A DNA stretch of 14,209 nt from Fischerella sp. (GTDB taxonomy: Bacteria > Cyanobacteriota > Cyanobacteriia > Cyanobacteriales > Nostocaceae). How positions within the stretch are numbered: position 1 is the stretch's first letter; each line of letters begins with the position of its first letter. The notes beneath the pieces were generated by a model. It saw only the letters and a list, made by a program, of their open reading frames with translations. It ran no database searches and was not told where the DNA came from. Shown one piece after another: positions 6,473 to 12,959 of this stretch. The stretch is from the NCBI GenBank assembly GCA_026419705.1, contig JANZYY010000066.1, positions 1 through 14,209 of the forward strand. Reading direction: 5' to 3'. Both the position numbers and the translations under genes were made by a program.

Positions 6473-7864
6473 ATGATCAATCCAAGAATTGCTGAAATAT
6501 TACGAAATGGTCAGCCTGATGAGTCACTCAAAGTTCAAGGCTGGGTTCGTACCAAACGCGAGTTAAAAGGTTTTGCTTTTATAGAAGTAAATGATGGTTC
6601 ATCGTTGGCTAACCTGCAGATAGTAATTAATCGAGATTTGCCGGATTATGAAAATATCTTGAAAAAGTTAAATACAGGTGCTTCCGTAGAAGTGTCTGGG
6701 GTACTAGTAGCTTCTCCAGCCAAAGGACAACGCGTAGAATTGAAAGCAGATAGCGTCAAAGTTTACGGAGAAGCCGATCCCGAAACTTATCCCCTGCAAA
6801 AAAAACGTCACTCCTTTGAGTTTCTACGAACTATCGGACATTTGCGATCGCGCACCAATTCTTTTGGTGCTGTTTTCCGCGTCCGCAACGTTTGTGCTAC
6901 AGCCATACACCAATTCTTCCAAGAACGCGGCTTTATGTGGGTACACACTCCTATCATTACCGCCAGTGACTGCGAAGGAGCAGGAGAACTTTTCAGCGTT
7001 ACGAGTTTAGATTTAAAAAACATTCCCCGCACAGAAAACCAAGCAGTAGATTATAGTAAAGACTTCTTTGCCAGACCCACATACCTAACAGTTAGCGGTC
7101 AACTAGAAGCCGAAATCATGGCGATGGCGTTTAGTAACGTCTACACCTTTGGTCCTACCTTCCGCGCCGAAAACTCCAATACTTCCCGCCACTTAGCAGA
7201 ATTTTGGATGGTTGAACCAGAAATGGCTTTTTGCGACCTTCAAGGAGATATGGATCTGGCTGAGGAATTTCTCAAATATATATTTAAATATGTACTGGAA
7301 AAATGCCCAGAAGACATGGAATTTTTTAACCAGCGCATAGATAATACTGTACTGGCAACAGCAGAGAATATTATCAATCATCAATTTGAGCGCATCACTT
7401 ACACAGAAGCCATCAAACTTTTAGAAAAAGCCGATGTCAAGTTTGAATATCCAGTCAAGTGGGGCTTAGATTTACAATCAGAACATGAACGTTATCTGTG
7501 TGAACAATTATTCAAAAAGCCAGTAATTGTCACTAATTATCCCACCCAAATTAAAGCCTTTTATATGCGCTTAAACGACGATGAAAAAACCGTCGCAGCT
7601 ATGGATATTCTTGCACCCAAAATTGGTGAAATTATCGGCGGTTCCCAACGGGAAGAGCGCCTAGATATACTCGAAAAGCGGATAGAAGCGCAAGGAATGA
7701 AAACAGAAGATCTATGGTGGTATCTTGATTTGCGTCGTTATGGTACTGTTCCTCACGCTGGTTTCGGGCTTGGTTTTGAACGCCTCATACAATTTATGAC
7801 CGGAATGGGAAATATCCGCGATGTCATTCCTTTTCCACGCACACCAGAAAATGCTGAGTTTTAG
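6473..7864 (+). CDS. asnS: Asparaginyl-tRNA synthetase
   Basis: Cytoplasmic class IIb aminoacyl-tRNA synthetase that charges tRNA-Asn with asparagine. Its 463 aa is the normal bacterial length. The N-terminal OB-fold anticodon-binding domain begins VQGWVRTKRELKGFAFIEVN. The class II core follows: GAGELFSVTSLD, LTVSGQLEAEIMAMAFSNVY, motif 2 TFGPTFRAENSNTSRHLAEF, and motif 3 near the C-terminus (GFGLGFERLIQFMTG), ending IPFPRTPENAEF. The SNTSRH segment and the Pro-rich end separate it from AspS and LysS. The ATG at 6473 gives the standard N-terminus. The stop is followed directly by TCATTAG/TCATTTT heptads and then a large hairpin (7881-7942). HIP1 occurs at 6844. Confidence 0.97.
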   Translation: MINPRIAEILRNGQPDESLKVQGWVRTKRELKGFAFIEVNDGSSLANLQIVINRDLPDYENILKKLNTGASVEVSGVLVASPAKGQRVELKADSVKVYGEADPETYPLQKKRHSFEFLRTIGHLRSRTNSFGAVFRVRNVCATAIHQFFQERGFMWVHTPIITASDCEGAGELFSVTSLDLKNIPRTENQAVDYSKDFFARPTYLTVSGQLEAEIMAMAFSNVYTFGPTFRAENSNTSRHLAEFWMVEPEMAFCDLQGDMDLAEEFLKYIFKYVLEKCPEDMEFFNQRIDNTVLATAENIINHQFERITYTEAIKLLEKADVKFEYPVKWGLDLQSEHERYLCEQLFKKPVIVTNYPTQIKAFYMRLNDDEKTVAAMDILAPKIGEIIGGSQREERLDILEKRIEAQGMKTEDLWWYLDLRRYGTVPHAGFGLGFERLIQFMTGMGNIRDVIPFPRTPENAEF

Positions 7865-7880
7865 TCATTAGTCATTTTTT

Positions 7881-7949
7881 CTTGGTGTCTTGGTGTCTTG
7901 GTGGTTAAAAAACTTAAACCACTAAGCTACCAAGACACTAAGTATTTTT
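7881..7949 (+). repeat. Dispersed CTTGGTGTCTTGGTG hairpin, possible asnS terminator
   Basis: The left arm (7881-7906, three CTTGGTGT-like units then GGTT) pairs with the right arm (7916-7942, ACCACTAAGCTACCAAGACA then CTAAG) across an A-rich loop. ATTTTT follows at 7944-7949. The element lies 17 nt after the asnS stop and upstream of sbpA, so it may end asnS transcription. A one-armed copy lies at 2125-2162. Confidence 0.7.
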
Positions 7950-8014
7950 GCTTTCCGACTTGCCAGTGTAGTATTATATTGTTAAGTCCAGTAAGCCGAT
8001 GGAGAAACCGGAAT

Positions 8015-9073
8015 TTGAGAACAGGAAAATTTACGGAGCTGTGGCAATGGCTAACACAGCGAAAAAGATTGGTATCGCTGTTTTTGCTGAGCTTGGGTCT
8101 GAGCTTAGCAGTCGCATCCTGTTCAGCATCCAAAGCTCAAAATTCCGATGTGGAGATAACGTTGGTTTCTTATGCTGTCACCAGACCGGCATTCAAGAAA
8201 ATTATCCCCCAATTCGTGCAAGAGTGGAAAAAACAACACAATCAAAGAGTATTGTTTAACGAAAGCTACGGGGGTTCTGGCGCTCAAACCCGTGCTGTCA
8301 TTGATGGCTTAGATGCAGATGTGGTCAATTTAGCGCTGGCGTTGGATATAAAAAAAATAGAAAAAACAGGGTTAATTGAACCAGGATGGGAGAAAAAAGC
8401 ACCGAATAACGCGATCGCCACTAAATCTGTCGCAGTCCTTGTCACCCGTAAAGATAATCCCAAACAAATCAAGACATGGACAGACTTGACAAAAGACGGT
8501 GTGGATGTAATTACGGCTAACCCCAAAACTTCTGGAGTAGCCCGTTGGAATTTTTTGGCTTTGTGGGGTTCACAAAAAGAAATTGGCGCTTCTGATGCCC
8601 AAGCCCTAGAATTTACCAGCAAGGTCTATAAAAATACACCTGTTTTGCCCAGAGATGCTCGTGAAGCGAGCGATGTCTTTTTCAACCAAGGTCAGGGAGA
8701 TGTTTTAATTAACTACGAAAACGAAATCATCTTGGCTGGGTTGAGAGGTAAAAAAAGTCCCTACATTGTTCCTGAAGTAAATATTTCGATTGAGAATCCC
8801 GTAGCTGTTGTAGATAAAAACGTTGAAAAACACGGCAATCGAGAGGTTGCTGAAGCCTTTGTTAAATATCTTTTTACTCCAGCAGCACAGCGAGAATTTG
8901 CCAAAGTCGGATTTCGACCCGTAAATGTCACAGTTGCCCAAGAATTTGCCGATCGGTTTCCTCCAGTCAAAACCCTATTTACAGTTCAAGAATTGGGCGG
9001 ATGGGATCTGGTGCAAAAACGATTCTTTGCTGATGGGGCTGCATTCGATCAAATTCAGGCAAGCCTGAAGTAA
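8015..9073 (+). CDS. sbpA: Sulfate ABC transporter, substrate-binding protein
   Basis: Periplasmic sulfate (or thiosulfate) receptor that delivers the anion to CysT/CysW. I choose TTG at 8015 (352 aa) because GGAGA lies 9 nt upstream (8001-8005) and the length then fits the family. A GTG at 7898 is also in frame but lies inside the dispersed hairpin and would add 39 atypical residues before a normal signal peptide. The signal sequence has RKR followed by LVSLFLLSLGLSLAVASC; VASC fits a lipobox, so it may be a lipoprotein. Mature-domain motifs are ITLVSYAVTRPAFKKIIPQF, NESYGGSGAQTRAVIDGLDA, KTSGVARWNFLALWGS and GDVLINYENEIILAG. HIP1 occurs at 8411. It is the first gene of sbpA-cysT-cysW. Confidence 0.9.
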   Translation: MRTGKFTELWQWLTQRKRLVSLFLLSLGLSLAVASCSASKAQNSDVEITLVSYAVTRPAFKKIIPQFVQEWKKQHNQRVLFNESYGGSGAQTRAVIDGLDADVVNLALALDIKKIEKTGLIEPGWEKKAPNNAIATKSVAVLVTRKDNPKQIKTWTDLTKDGVDVITANPKTSGVARWNFLALWGSQKEIGASDAQALEFTSKVYKNTPVLPRDAREASDVFFNQGQGDVLINYENEIILAGLRGKKSPYIVPEVNISIENPVAVVDKNVEKHGNREVAEAFVKYLFTPAAQREFAKVGFRPVNVTVAQEFADRFPPVKTLFTVQELGGWDLVQKRFFADGAAFDQIQASLK

Positions 9074-9117
9074 GAGGGGGGAAGAGAAATAAGCAGAAAT
9101 CAACAACCAACCAAAAA

Positions 9118-9204
9118 CCACTAACCACTAACTACTAACTACTGTACAGACGTGCCATAGCACGTCTGGTACAACCACTAACTCTTAACCCTTGACTCAA
9201 TGAC
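9118..9204 (+). repeat. Heptad array with nested palindrome, sbpA-cysT spacer
   Basis: CCACTAA, CCACTAA and CTACTAA (9118-9138) are interrupted by a palindrome (9143-9173). The array resumes with CCACTAA (9175-9181) and ends in CAATGAC (9198-9204), whose ATG is the cysT start. The palindrome appears to have inserted into a pre-existing array. Confidence 0.75.
9143..9173. repeat. GACGTGC palindromic element within the sulfate operon
   Basis: TGTAC-AGACGTGC-CATA-GCACGTCT-G-GTACA is a 13-bp stem with a 4-nt loop and one bulged G (9168). The core matches a type of dispersed GTAGAGACG...CGTCTCTAC palindrome that I remember as common in filamentous cyanobacteria. No U-run follows, so it is not a classical terminator, but it could block 3' exonucleases and stabilise the sbpA segment of the mRNA. 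A degenerate relative may lie at 10091-10114. Confidence 0.7.
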
Positions 9205-10057
9205 TATATCCGAAATCCAAAATCCAAAATCGAAAATTCAAAATTTAAAATTCAAAATTCCTAAAATATCTTGGCCTTGGCGAATTACCATCGGTTATCT
9301 CACCATTATGCTGTTAATACCGATGGCGGCGCTACTTTTGCAGGCAAGTATGGTTGGACCAGTAGAATTCTTTCAAATTGCTACCAGTCCAGTCGCTCTT
9401 TCCGCATACGATGTCACATTTATTACAGCTTTGTTGGCGGTTGCCCTTAATGCGCTCTTTGGTACGTTAGTGACTTGGGTATTGGTAAGATATGACTTTC
9501 CTTTGAAACGGTTTATCGATGCAGCAATTGATTTACCGTTTGCCTTACCAACTTCGGTAGCAGGTCTTACTTTAGCCACAATATACAGCGAAAATGGCTG
9601 GATTGGTTCATTACTTGCACCTTTGGGAATTAAAGTTGCTTTCACCCGCTTAGGTGTGGGTGTGGCAATGGTGTTTATCTCCTTGCCGTTTGTGGTGCGA
9701 ACTTTACAACCAGTGTTGCAAGAAATGGAACGGGACATTGAAGAGGCGGCTTGGAGTTTGGGGGCTTCAAAATTTCAAACATTCTGGAGAGTTGTTTTAC
9801 CCCCTTTGTTCCCAGCCCTACTGACAGGAGTTGCACTGGGTTTTTCTCGTGCTGTTGGGGAATACGGTTCAATTGTGATTGTCGCCTCAAATATTCCTTT
9901 TAAGGATTTGATCGCATCGGTGCTAATTTTCCAACGATTAGAACAATATGACTATGCTGGTGCAACCGTGATTGGTACGGTGCTTTTGGGTATTTCGCTG
10001 TTGCTGTTATTGGTTATTAACCTATTGCAAGCCTGGGGAAGACGTTATCAAAGGTAA
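9200..10057 (+). CDS. cysT: Sulfate ABC transporter permease CysT (CysU)
   Basis: Inner-membrane permease, one half of the sulfate channel; 285 aa with about six hydrophobic segments, the first near residues 34-52 (IGYLTIMLLIPMAALLLQAS). The EAA loop that contacts the ATPase is EEAAWSLGASKFQTFWRVVL, then PPLFPALLTG. GFSRAVGEYGSIVIVASNIP is typical of CysT. The ATG at 9200 lies in a CAATGAC heptad. Residues 3-18 are encoded by a second heptad array and read as a 7-residue repeat (IQNPKSK, IQNLKFK). This lysine- and asparagine-rich extension precedes the conserved part, which starts about WPWRITIGYL. No in-frame ATG lies between the repeat and the first membrane segment, so the extension is probably translated. 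It follows sbpA by 126 nt. Confidence 0.94.
   Translation: MTISEIQNPKSKIQNLKFKIPKISWPWRITIGYLTIMLLIPMAALLLQASMVGPVEFFQIATSPVALSAYDVTFITALLAVALNALFGTLVTWVLVRYDFPLKRFIDAAIDLPFALPTSVAGLTLATIYSENGWIGSLLAPLGIKVAFTRLGVGVAMVFISLPFVVRTLQPVLQEMERDIEEAAWSLGASKFQTFWRVVLPPLFPALLTGVALGFSRAVGEYGSIVIVASNIPFKDLIASVLIFQRLEQYDYAGATVIGTVLLGISLLLLLVINLLQAWGRRYQR
9208..9256 (+). repeat. Seven-unit heptad array inside the cysT coding region
   Basis: The units in order are ATCCGAA, ATCCAAA, ATCCAAA, ATCGAAA, ATTCAAA, ATTTAAA and ATTCAAA, exactly contiguous. Three 7-nt units make 21 nt, so the translation repeats every 7 residues (IQNPKSK/IQNLKFK). A similar AT-rich TTTAAAATTTCAAG-like patch lies upstream of asnS (6410-6440). 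Confidence 0.88.
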
Positions 10058-10130
10058 TTAAAGAGTGGGGAATGGGTGAGTAGGAGATGGGGAGGGAGAT
10101 GTAGAGACCAGAGGTGGCGCGTCCTAGTCA

Positions 10131-10180
10131 CCACTAACCACTAACCACTAACTCTTGACTATTAACTATTGACTAATGAC
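10131..10180 (+). repeat. Heptad array ending in the cysW start codon
   Basis: Three CCACTAA units (10131-10151) are followed by CTCTTGAC and then TATTAAC, TATTGAC and TAATGAC (10160-10180). The ATG in the last unit (10176) is the cysW start. The order of modules (G-rich patch, CCACTAA array, CTCTTGAC, NAATGAC with start) is the same as at rlmD. Confidence 0.85.
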
Positions 10181-11021
10181 AATGAAAACTAAGTACATAA
10201 ATCAAGAATCTCCTTGGGGAAAGGCAGTACTAATTGCAGTAGCTATTACTTACCTTGCCTTTGTTTTATTCATCCCAGCAATAAATGTCTTTGTTCAAGC
10301 TTTCCAGGGGGGAATTGCAGCTATTTGGGGCTATCTGACAACAGATGAATTTATTCACGCCGCCCGGCTAACTCTGTTGATAGCTTTGATTGTAGTGCCG
10401 CTGAATGCTGTATTTGGACTATGTGCAGCCTGGGTTATAGCCCGCCATAAGTTCCCTGGTCGTGCTTTGGTAATTAGCATTTTAGATATTCCCTTTTCCA
10501 TTTCACCAGTCGTTGCTGGTTTGATGATGGTTTTAGTCTACGGGCGTCATGGCTGGTTAGGGCCGATTTTGGAAAACACAAATTTCAAGGTGATATTTGC
10601 TCTACCAGGAATGATTATTGCCACAGCATTTGTGACTATGCCTTTTGTCGCCCGTGAAGTTATTCCTGTCTTAGAAGAAGCTGGTTCCGATCAGGAAGAA
10701 GCTGCGAAGACTCTGGGTGCGAGTGATTGGCAAACTTTCTGGCATGTTACCTTACCTAATATCCGTTGGGGTCTGCTTTATGGGTTGATTTTAACCAACG
10801 CCAGGGCGATGGGTGAATTTGGGGCTGTATCTGTAGTCTCTGGCAACATTATCCGTAAAACTCAGACCCTACCTCTGTACATTGAAGAGGCTTACAAGCA
10901 GTATGAAACCCAAACAGCATTTGCTGCTGCTGTCTTGCTTGCTTGTTTGGGATTAGTAACGCTGGTTTTGAAAGAAATTGTGGAACGTAAAATCCGCATC
11001 AACATCAAAGAACTTGAGTAG
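10176..11021 (+). CDS. cysW: Sulfate ABC transporter permease CysW
   Basis: Second permease subunit, pairing with CysT in the membrane; 281 aa, about six membrane segments, the first near residues 15-38 (AVLIAVAITYLAFVLFIPAI). The EAA loop is EEAAKTLGASDWQTFWHVTL, then PNIRWGLLYG. NARAMGEFGAVSVVSGNI and the C-terminal IRKTQTLPLYIEEAYKQYET are characteristic of CysW. ATG at 10176 and ATG two codons later (10182) are both possible starts; the first lies in the TAATGAC heptad. It follows cysT by 118 nt, presumably in the same operon. No cysA ATPase gene follows; a convergent regulator gene lies 122 nt away. Confidence 0.94.
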   Translation: MTMKTKYINQESPWGKAVLIAVAITYLAFVLFIPAINVFVQAFQGGIAAIWGYLTTDEFIHAARLTLLIALIVVPLNAVFGLCAAWVIARHKFPGRALVISILDIPFSISPVVAGLMMVLVYGRHGWLGPILENTNFKVIFALPGMIIATAFVTMPFVAREVIPVLEEAGSDQEEAAKTLGASDWQTFWHVTLPNIRWGLLYGLILTNARAMGEFGAVSVVSGNIIRKTQTLPLYIEEAYKQYETQTAFAAAVLLACLGLVTLVLKEIVERKIRINIKELE

Positions 11022-11044
11022 GCAATAAAAATACATGAATGCCG

Positions 11045-11144
11045 ACCAAAAACAATACTGGTTTAGTTAAGAGTTTCGAGTTATGAGTTGGGAATGGAGA
11101 CTAACTAACTCATAACTCGACACTCATGATTCAGTATTTTGGTC
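11045..11144. repeat. Two-tier inverted repeat between cysW and the response regulator
   Basis: The outer arms are ACCAAAAACAATACTG (11045-11060) and CAGTATTTTGGTC (11132-11144), paired with a 4-nt bulge. The inner arms are 11071-11089 and 11107-11125, 18 of 19 complementary (CGAGTTATGAGTT against AACTCATAACTCG). The whole 100-nt element reaches the stop codon of the regulator. Being symmetric and between convergent genes, it could end transcription from both sides; the nested arms also resemble a small MITE-like or foldback element. Confidence 0.75.
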
Positions 11145-11821
11145 TATGCCATTTGATTTTCGATCGCCCATCGTGCTAGTTCAGTACGGTTGTGAAGATT
11201 GGTTTTACCCAACATATTAGATACATGGCTTTCAACCGTACGCTGACTAACATTCAATTCTTCAGCAATTTCGCGGTTAGCTAAGCCCCTAGCCACGAAC
11301 TGTACAACTTTCAGTTCTGTTGGGGTTAACTGCACGTCGAAAGGAACTTGAATGCGGGAACCGTTATCTCCTCCTTTGGCTTGATGTTCTTTCCAGCGAA
11401 TGGTTTGCTTGAGAGAAGATTCTACCTGCGCCACCAATTCTTCTGGTTCAAAGGGCTTGACCATGTATACATCAGCACCTTTATTTAGTCCTTTCACTCG
11501 GTCAGCACTTTGTCCTTTAGCCGAGAGAAAGAGAACGGGAATCCAGCTGGTGCGTTCGTTTTGCCGGACTTGTTCCACAAATGTATATCCGTCCATTTCC
11601 GGCATCATCACATCGCAGATGATCATATCTGGTACATCCTGCTCTAAAATTTCCAGAGCTTCTCGACCATTTTCGGCGGTGATGACTTCGTATCCCCGGA
11701 ATTCTAAGTAGTCCTTCACCAGCAAGATGAGGTTAGGGTCATCATCAATGAGTAGAAGTCGTTTGTGATCTTTCATGCTGGGTTCTTTCATAGCAGTGGC
11801 ACTTGTCGCGCTTAGATCCAT
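11144..11821 (-). CDS. NarL/LuxR-type response regulator (receiver + HTH)
   Basis: Two-component DNA-binding regulator, 225 aa as read from ATG 11821. The receiver domain (about 20-138) has the acidic pocket IDDDP, phospho-acceptor Asp70 (MIICDVMMPEMDGY), the serine in FLSAKG and Lys122 (YMVKPFEPEEL). The C-terminal GerE-type HTH (about 164-222) is LTPTELKVVQFVARGLANRE followed by IAEELNVSQRTVESHVSNML. ATGs at codons 11 and 16 are alternative starts; the receiver fold starts after codon 16, so the first 10-15 residues are uncertain. No histidine kinase lies nearby, so it is an orphan. It resembles the cyanobacterial Rre1/Ycf29 group by memory only; I give no symbol for that reason. Confidence 0.92.
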   Translation of the reverse strand: MDLSATSATAMKEPSMKDHKRLLLIDDDPNLILLVKDYLEFRGYEVITAENGREALEILEQDVPDMIICDVMMPEMDGYTFVEQVRQNERTSWIPVLFLSAKGQSADRVKGLNKGADVYMVKPFEPEELVAQVESSLKQTIRWKEHQAKGGDNGSRIQVPFDVQLTPTELKVVQFVARGLANREIAEELNVSQRTVESHVSNMLGKTNLHNRTELARWAIENQMA

Positions 11822-12119
11822 AAGGGCCTTGTATAGCGATCGGTTTTGGTGGATGATTGTGGTGTTGTGTTTTTTCCCACTTAAACTTGCCTTTGCTTCG
11901 TCAATGTCTCAAAAGTGATAATCACTCTGGAGCTACTACTATATCAACGGCAAAAGTCCAGTAAGGATACGTAGAACAGTAGTATTTATAATGCGTTATT
12001 ATATATCGCTTTGAAAGGAGCGGGCAAAAAACTTCAATAGAATAATAATCGTTCAGATTATCAAACTTTGGTTGAGCAAAGATGCTCCCTGTAAACAATT
12101 AACCCGCACTTTCCGTAGC
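11822..12119. other. Upstream region of the response regulator
   Basis: About 300 bases without a supportable gene. On the minus strand an AT-rich stretch (11985-12010) offers TATAAT/TATAAA-like boxes that could serve the regulator, but no paired -35 is convincing. ATAATC-GTTCA-GATTAT (12045-12061) and GAGC-AAAGAT-GCTC (12074-12087) are short inverted repeats downstream of the ferredoxin relic. Confidence 0.4.
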
Positions 12120-12606
12120 TTACCGCTGTACGATATCCTTGAGATTTGACGCTTTGAGCAACTGTTTATAATAAACCGAGGAAGGTTCTGACGAACGATG
12201 GACTGAAAAAGCATACTCTTGTACAATCTTGTTTCCAATTAAGTATTCTTGAACGAGCCACCCTCGCCACTTCCGGGGTTGCTTGGCCATACCAAACACC
12301 ATCCGGGTAGGGTAAACCACCATTATCGGTCCACAGCAACAAACTCGCAAGCAGTTAGCTTTAGTTGTGAATATGCAACTTGGAAGATACTGGAAAATCT
12401 AGTTCTAGTTCTCAACAGCCGCTTTTTCAAGTATTCCCACGCTTCCAAACCTGCTTGTTTTGAGCAATATTTAGGCAGTGTCTGGTCAGCACAGATAAAA
12501 ACGGTCGCTGAATTTTTGTGAGTCCTAAAGTTTCTATAGAATTACTTAGGATCTGATTTTCAGGTGGTGGAGTATTGTTTCTTGTTTCTAGACTAGACTC
12601 GATCAT
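12120..12606 (-). pseudogene. Relic of a (2Fe-2S) ferredoxin-domain protein gene
   Basis: No single frame is intact, but successive minus-strand frames spell one protein of the (2Fe-2S) ferredoxin-like (thioredoxin-fold) family. From ATG 12606: MIESSLETRNNTPP...LGLTKIQR; shift; VFICADQTLPKYCSKQAGLE then AWEYLKKRL; shift; ELELDFPVSSKLH; shift; IFTTKANCLRVCCCGPIMVV then YP; shift; DGVWYGQATPEVARV; shift; VQEYLIGNKIVQEYAFSVHR. The cluster-type cysteines (ICADQ, KYC, NCLRVCCCGP) are still visible. One shift is a tandem duplication of 5 nt (TACCC on the minus strand, + strand 12305-12314); a 4-nt insertion about 45 nt later restores frame. In-frame stops occur at 12405-12407 and 12399-12401 in the third frame. 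Neighbouring genes read cleanly, so sequencing error is unlikely to explain five shifts. Confidence 0.85.
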
Positions 12607-12887
12607 TCTATTTTACCCATTTTGCGCTCTCTGATTTCTGTTCTATAACAATTTCCAAGCTTTGCAAATAAAGTTGACCATATACAACTATTCTTTACTT
12701 ACAGAAAAAACTGAAACCCCGAGTAATTTGGGAGTAGTTAGTGGTTAGTAGTTACTAGTTGGTTGTTGGTTGTTGGTTTCTGCTTATTTCCAATTCCCAA
12801 TCCCCGATACCCAATCCCAATAATGCCCACTCCCCCGATCTTCCCTTTTCCTCTTCATGAGTTCGGGAACCCGTACAAATCCAAATA
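12607..12887. other. Spacer between the ferredoxin relic and the groES promoter
   Basis: No gene is supported. Heptad-like TTAGTGG/TTAGTAG/GTTGGTT units occupy 12735-12778, and the next 70 bases are C-rich (CAATTCCCAATCCCCGATA-like, a degenerate ATCCCCA-type repeat). Nothing resembling an RNA gene was seen. Confidence 0.5.
12735..12778 (+). repeat. Heptad repeats upstream of groES
   Basis: TAGTTAG, TGGTTAG, TAGTTAC, TAGTTGG and TTGTTGG units follow one another with a 7-nt period. They belong to the same TTAGTGG (complement CCACTAA) family found at five other spacers here. Confidence 0.6.
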
Positions 12888-12917
12888 TTGCCATCAGACA
12901 CAGCCTTTCGCTAAATT
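12888..12917 (+). promoter_or_regulatory. Putative sigma-70-type groESL promoter
   Basis: TTGCCA (12888-12893, 5 of 6 to the -35 consensus) and TAAATT (12912-12917, 4 of 6 to the -10) are separated by 18 bp. The -10 touches the CIRCE operator, so bound repressor would cover the initiation site. The pairing is inferred by position. Confidence 0.5.
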
Positions 12918-12942
12918 AGCACTCAGGAGTTGAGAGTGCTAA
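12916..12942. promoter_or_regulatory. CIRCE operator (HrcA binding site)
   Basis: TTAGCACTC (12916-12924), nine bases, then GAGTGCTAA (12934-12942): an exact match to the CIRCE inverted repeat. HrcA binds it and represses groESL until heat stress. It ends 17 nt before the groES start and would lie in the 5' end of the mRNA. Confidence 0.97.
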
Positions 12943-12959
12943 CTCTGGAGAAATTTCGT

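Noticed and set aside
7898..8014. Longer sbpA reading frame starting at GTG 7898
   Set aside because: The GTG lies inside the dispersed hairpin repeat and the added 39 residues look like repeat and spacer translation. TTG 8015 has GGAGA upstream and gives a normal signal peptide position.
12249..12521. 90-aa + strand open reading frame
   Set aside because: It overlaps, in antisense, the clearly recognisable ferredoxin-domain relic and resembles no family.
12930..12959. In-frame TTG upstream extension of groES
   Set aside because: It lies within the CIRCE operator. ATG 12960 has a GGAG at 9 nt and gives the standard 103-residue protein.
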